This document shows, one piece after another, positions 13,320 through 15,588 of a DNA stretch of 15,588 nt (within the stretch, counting starts at the first letter, position 1; the number at the start of each line of letters is the position of its first letter). Below the pieces are notes generated by a model. That model did no database searches. It was given only the letters and a program-made list of their open reading frames with translations, and was not told where the DNA came from. Made by a program: the position numbers and the translations under genes. This DNA is from JAUVZL01 sp965603515 (lineage in GTDB: Bacteria > Hydrothermota > Tepidihabitantia > SM23-42): assembly GCA_965603515.1 (NCBI GenBank), contig CBFDDH010000048.1, forward strand, positions 1-15,588. Direction: 5' to 3'.

Positions 13320-14186
13320 TCAGTATCCTAATTCTTTTAGAAATTTTTTGTCTTTGCGCCACTTTTCTTTTACTTTTACCCATAGTTCGAGATATACTCC
13401 ACGACCTAAAAATCCTTCAATAGCTCTCCGGGCTTGTTCACCAACTTTTTTCAAAGCTTCTCCATGTTTTCCAATGAGAATGCCTTTCTGAGATTTTCTT
13501 TCGACGTAGATGATCGCCCGTATAAAATCCTTGCCCCTTTCCCTCTCTTTGAATTCGTCGATCAGAACACATGTTGAATAGGGTATTTCCTTGCTAAACG
13601 ATGTGAAGACTTTTTCTCTGATCAGTTCGGCAACAAAGAACCGCTCCGGCTGGTCTGATAAGTCTTCTTCTGGATATAGGAAAGGATTTTCGTGTAAGTA
13701 TTTAAAGATATTTTTTTTACATGCTTCCAGTCCATTGCCATTGAGTGCTGAAATGGGGATGATCTCTTTAACCGGCAATTCTTTGACTTCATCGATAACC
13801 TTCAGCAACTCGCCTTTTTGCACGAGGTCGATCTTATTGATCACACACAATACAGGTTTTTTCTTGCATGCTTTCAAAAAAGTTTCAGGGTAATCTTCTG
13901 GTTTGAACCATGGGTCGATCATCCAGATAATAATGTCGGCGTCAGTGATCGCTTTCTTGATCTGTTTAACCATCTGCTCCTGTAATGCATAACTTGGTTC
14001 AATGACACCCGGTGTATCAAGAAAGTAACACTGAAATTCACCCTCGGTGAGAATACCGAGGATGCGTTTCCTTGTTGTCTGGGGTTTGGCAGTGACAATC
14101 GATAACTTGATTTTGAGTAATCGATTGAGCAGTGTTGACTTACCGACATTTGGTTTACCGATTATGGAAATATAACCCGATTTCAT
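13320..14186 (-). CDS. era: GTPase Era
   Basis: Essential GTPase that binds 16S rRNA near its 3' end and helps 30S subunit maturation. The 288 residues are near the usual 300. The G1 loop GKPNVGKS is at 10-17, the switch I threonine is in PQTTR (35-39), DTPG at 57-60, NKID at 117-120 and SAL at 146-148. The C-terminal KH domain has the GILIGKHG loop at 235-242. It lies 48 nt after the membrane-protein gene, with a hairpin and T-run directly before its ATG. No separate promoter or Shine-Dalgarno was seen, so it depends either on read-through of that hairpin or on an unseen promoter. Confidence 0.97.
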   Translation of the reverse strand: MKSGYISIIGKPNVGKSTLLNRLLKIKLSIVTAKPQTTRKRILGILTEGEFQCYFLDTPGVIEPSYALQEQMVKQIKKAITDADIIIWMIDPWFKPEDYPETFLKACKKKPVLCVINKIDLVQKGELLKVIDEVKELPVKEIIPISALNGNGLEACKKNIFKYLHENPFLYPEEDLSDQPERFFVAELIREKVFTSFSKEIPYSTCVLIDEFKERERGKDFIRAIIYVERKSQKGILIGKHGEALKKVGEQARRAIEGFLGRGVYLELWVKVKEKWRKDKKFLKELGY

Positions 14187-14213
14187 AAAAAGATGGGGGT
14201 GCTAGGCACCCCC
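14187..14213 (-). terminator. Intrinsic-terminator-like hairpin abutting the era ATG
   Basis: On the minus strand GGGGGTGC-cta-GCACCCCC (14213-14195) forms an 8-bp stem, followed by ATC and five T's (14191-14187), then immediately the era ATG. It lies 21 nt after the membrane-gene stop. It has terminator form but sits where the era ribosome binding site would be. Confidence 0.75.
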
Positions 14214-14234
14214 AATTATTCGCAGGATATTCAA

Positions 14235-15428
14235 TTAATTTTCTTTAGTTGTTTTCTTTTTCGGTGTCTTCTTTCGTTTCTTCTTTTCAGCTTTCGCTTC
14301 TTCGACTTTTTCCTCTTGTAGATCATCAAAGATCTCTTCTTTTATTTCAAGTAGATTCTTATCATCCTTTTTCTTTACCAGTACAGTAAAGATCAGGGTA
14401 TTACCAGTCCAGAATATCGTACCGCCAAAAGAGAAAACAACGAGGACTATCAAGTAATAAATAATACCGAGAATAAATGAAGCAATAGCACTCGCCCAAT
14501 TTGTAGCCGTTACATAGCTAGGTGGAAATAGCAGATTGGACATGCCGATCCATTCGACGTAGTCGATAAACAAGTTGTAGTACACTTCAGGACAGAATGG
14601 AGGTAAGCTAACTTTTACGTAGTAAGCAGCATTCATGAAGATATTGTCAATTTTTGCAGCCGGTACAATAATACCGATGATATCGTGCACCAAGAAGATA
14701 GCTTTGGCGGCAAAGAAACCGACTATTGCAACACCAACTATTTGGACGACTTTGAGAAGAACTTCATAGGTAATGAGTCTCCATGGTTGATCATTGATCA
14801 CTGAGAATGATTCAAAGAGGGTATCAAAAGTATCATTGCCGGTAGTGCCAACAATTGCTGGTCCGATGATGAGGGATACTACAGTAACAATAAGCAGATA
14901 AATAATGGCTAGACTGACAAAAAAGGCGGGTATTGCGAAAAGAATAAAGAATAATTGGCCAAAGTACGGTATCCAGGTGATTAAACCAAGTACTATTCCG
15001 CCGAGCACGAGCAAAACCATACACAGGATAAGAACAAATGGGGCTAGGATAGCAGATTTTCCGGTTTTTAAAGCGAATTTAATGGCGTCTTTTACTTCAT
15101 AGAATTCATCACCCTTGAGTTGTTCGTATGTGATTTTTGAGACGGCGACACCAGCGAGCAATGCAACACAGATCCACCACAATAACCCGATGACCCACAG
15201 GACACAACTATACCACGGCATTCCCCATTGGAGTACTGGCACAAGACGAAAAGCCTCCCAAATCTCGCCAATTTCCACACCAGCTGCAATGTAAGCAAGA
15301 AAAGACAAAATGCCATAACCTATAAAAGCTATAAGAAAACCGAGAAAAGTAACCCAGATTTTCTTGGGACTGAAGCCTAATCTGCCAGCTCTAAAAACAT
15401 CTTTATAATTGAAGTGTAAATCAGTCAC
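14235..15428 (-). CDS. Multi-pass membrane protein with lysine-rich tail
   Basis: 397 residues, not assigned to a named family. Hydrophobic segments lie at about 24-48, 72-95, 126-152, 157-192 (probably two), 222-256 and 312-350, giving seven or so membrane passes. The last 45 residues are charged: an acidic stretch (EEIFDDLQEEKVEE), then a lysine-rich stretch (KKKRKKTPKKKTTKEN), probably cytoplasmic and possibly binding RNA, DNA or phospholipid. No catalytic motif was seen. The start is GTG (15426-15428), fixed by AGGAGGT a few bases upstream. The gene has a perfect promoter and a 26-nt leader. It precedes era and may share a transcript with it. Confidence 0.8.
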   Translation of the reverse strand: MTDLHFNYKDVFRAGRLGFSPKKIWVTFLGFLIAFIGYGILSFLAYIAAGVEIGEIWEAFRLVPVLQWGMPWYSCVLWVIGLLWWICVALLAGVAVSKITYEQLKGDEFYEVKDAIKFALKTGKSAILAPFVLILCMVLLVLGGIVLGLITWIPYFGQLFFILFAIPAFFVSLAIIYLLIVTVVSLIIGPAIVGTTGNDTFDTLFESFSVINDQPWRLITYEVLLKVVQIVGVAIVGFFAAKAIFLVHDIIGIIVPAAKIDNIFMNAAYYVKVSLPPFCPEVYYNLFIDYVEWIGMSNLLFPPSYVTATNWASAIASFILGIIYYLIVLVVFSFGGTIFWTGNTLIFTVLVKKKDDKNLLEIKEEIFDDLQEEKVEEAKAEKKKRKKTPKKKTTKEN

Positions 15429-15460
15429 GGTACCTCCTATTTTCGTATATTATTTGTTGT

Positions 15461-15488
15461 ATTATAATCATAGTAATCGAATTGTCAA
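15461..15488 (-). promoter_or_regulatory. Sigma-70-type promoter of the membrane-protein gene
   Basis: Minus strand: TTGACA at 15488-15483, 16-bp spacer, TATAAT at 15466-15461. Both hexamers are perfect. Predicted +1 is 15454, leaving a 26-nt leader that contains the AGGAGGT site and the GTG start. It is the leadered counterpart of the leaderless promoters. Confidence 0.88.
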
Positions 15489-15502
15489 TAGCTTTGACTG
15501 AC

Positions 15503-15588
15503 AGCTTTGAAAAAATATTCATCGCTCTCTCGATTATTCCGACAATTGTCGAGAATCCTCGAAATACAATCGGGACAAAGATAGAGGA
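15503..15588. repeat. Dispersed palindromic repeat, copy 2 (runs to window edge)
   Basis: Counterpart of 3320-3403, with the conserved core at 15530-15578. The central palindrome CGACAATTGTCG is intact; the right arm has two changes that weaken the long hairpin. It starts 14 bp beyond a TTGACA box, the same distance as copy 1 from the ileS -35 box. It may continue past 15588. Confidence 0.85.

Overview
The window is a compact bacterial chromosome segment of moderate to low G+C with short intergenic gaps. The taxon cannot be fixed from the sequence. A secreted protein with an FlgD/Por-type C-terminal sorting tail, an IleRS2-type isoleucyl-tRNA synthetase with an altered HIGH motif, AsnA, and many short palindromic repeats would suit an uncultivated lineage around the FCB group (for example WOR-3/Stahlbacteria). 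That placement is inference.

Layout. All genes are on the minus strand except asnA. From low to high coordinate: ileS (44-3271); a secreted protein with a sorting tail (3438-4442); a two-gene unit with a membrane-anchored protein and a double-thioredoxin/DsbD-like membrane protein (4505-6417); tRNA-Lys(TTT) (6539-6611); a dTDP-L-rhamnose gene set transcribed D-A-C-B (10336 down to 6767); asnA (10552-11679, plus strand); a convergent intergenic region made of nested inverted repeats; a COG1839/DUF355 gene (11945-12427); a REP-associated tyrosine transposase (RAYT, 12632-13126) between two identical 108-bp REP doublets; era (13320-14186); and a multi-pass membrane protein (14235-15428). No stretch longer than 300 bases lacks a gene. 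The largest gap, 6418-6766, holds the tRNA, its promoter and two repeat relics.

The most striking pattern is in the promoters. Five sites carry TTGACA, exactly 16 bp, then TATAAT (or TACAAT); asnA has a sixth, weaker match (TTGACT-N16-GATAAT). At three of them (ileS, the secreted protein, rmlD) the -10 box ends exactly 6 nt before the ATG and no Shine-Dalgarno is present. The predicted transcription start is then the A of the start codon, so these mRNAs should be leaderless. At asnA and the 15428 membrane gene the promoter lies further out and a strong AGGAGGT-type ribosome binding site is present. The organism therefore seems to use both leaderless and SD-led initiation.

Functions. rmlD, rmlA, rmlC and rmlB together cover glucose-1-phosphate to dTDP-L-rhamnose for surface glycans. 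ileS and tRNA-Lys serve translation, era serves 30S maturation, and asnA makes asparagine. The RAYT and its REP doublets are the mobile or repeat-generating part. No CRISPR, phage or defence system was found. The observations most worth following are the leaderless promoter class, the GXHH active-site motif of IleRS (predicted mupirocin hyper-resistance), and the RAYT whose start and stop codons lie inside its own repeat sequence.
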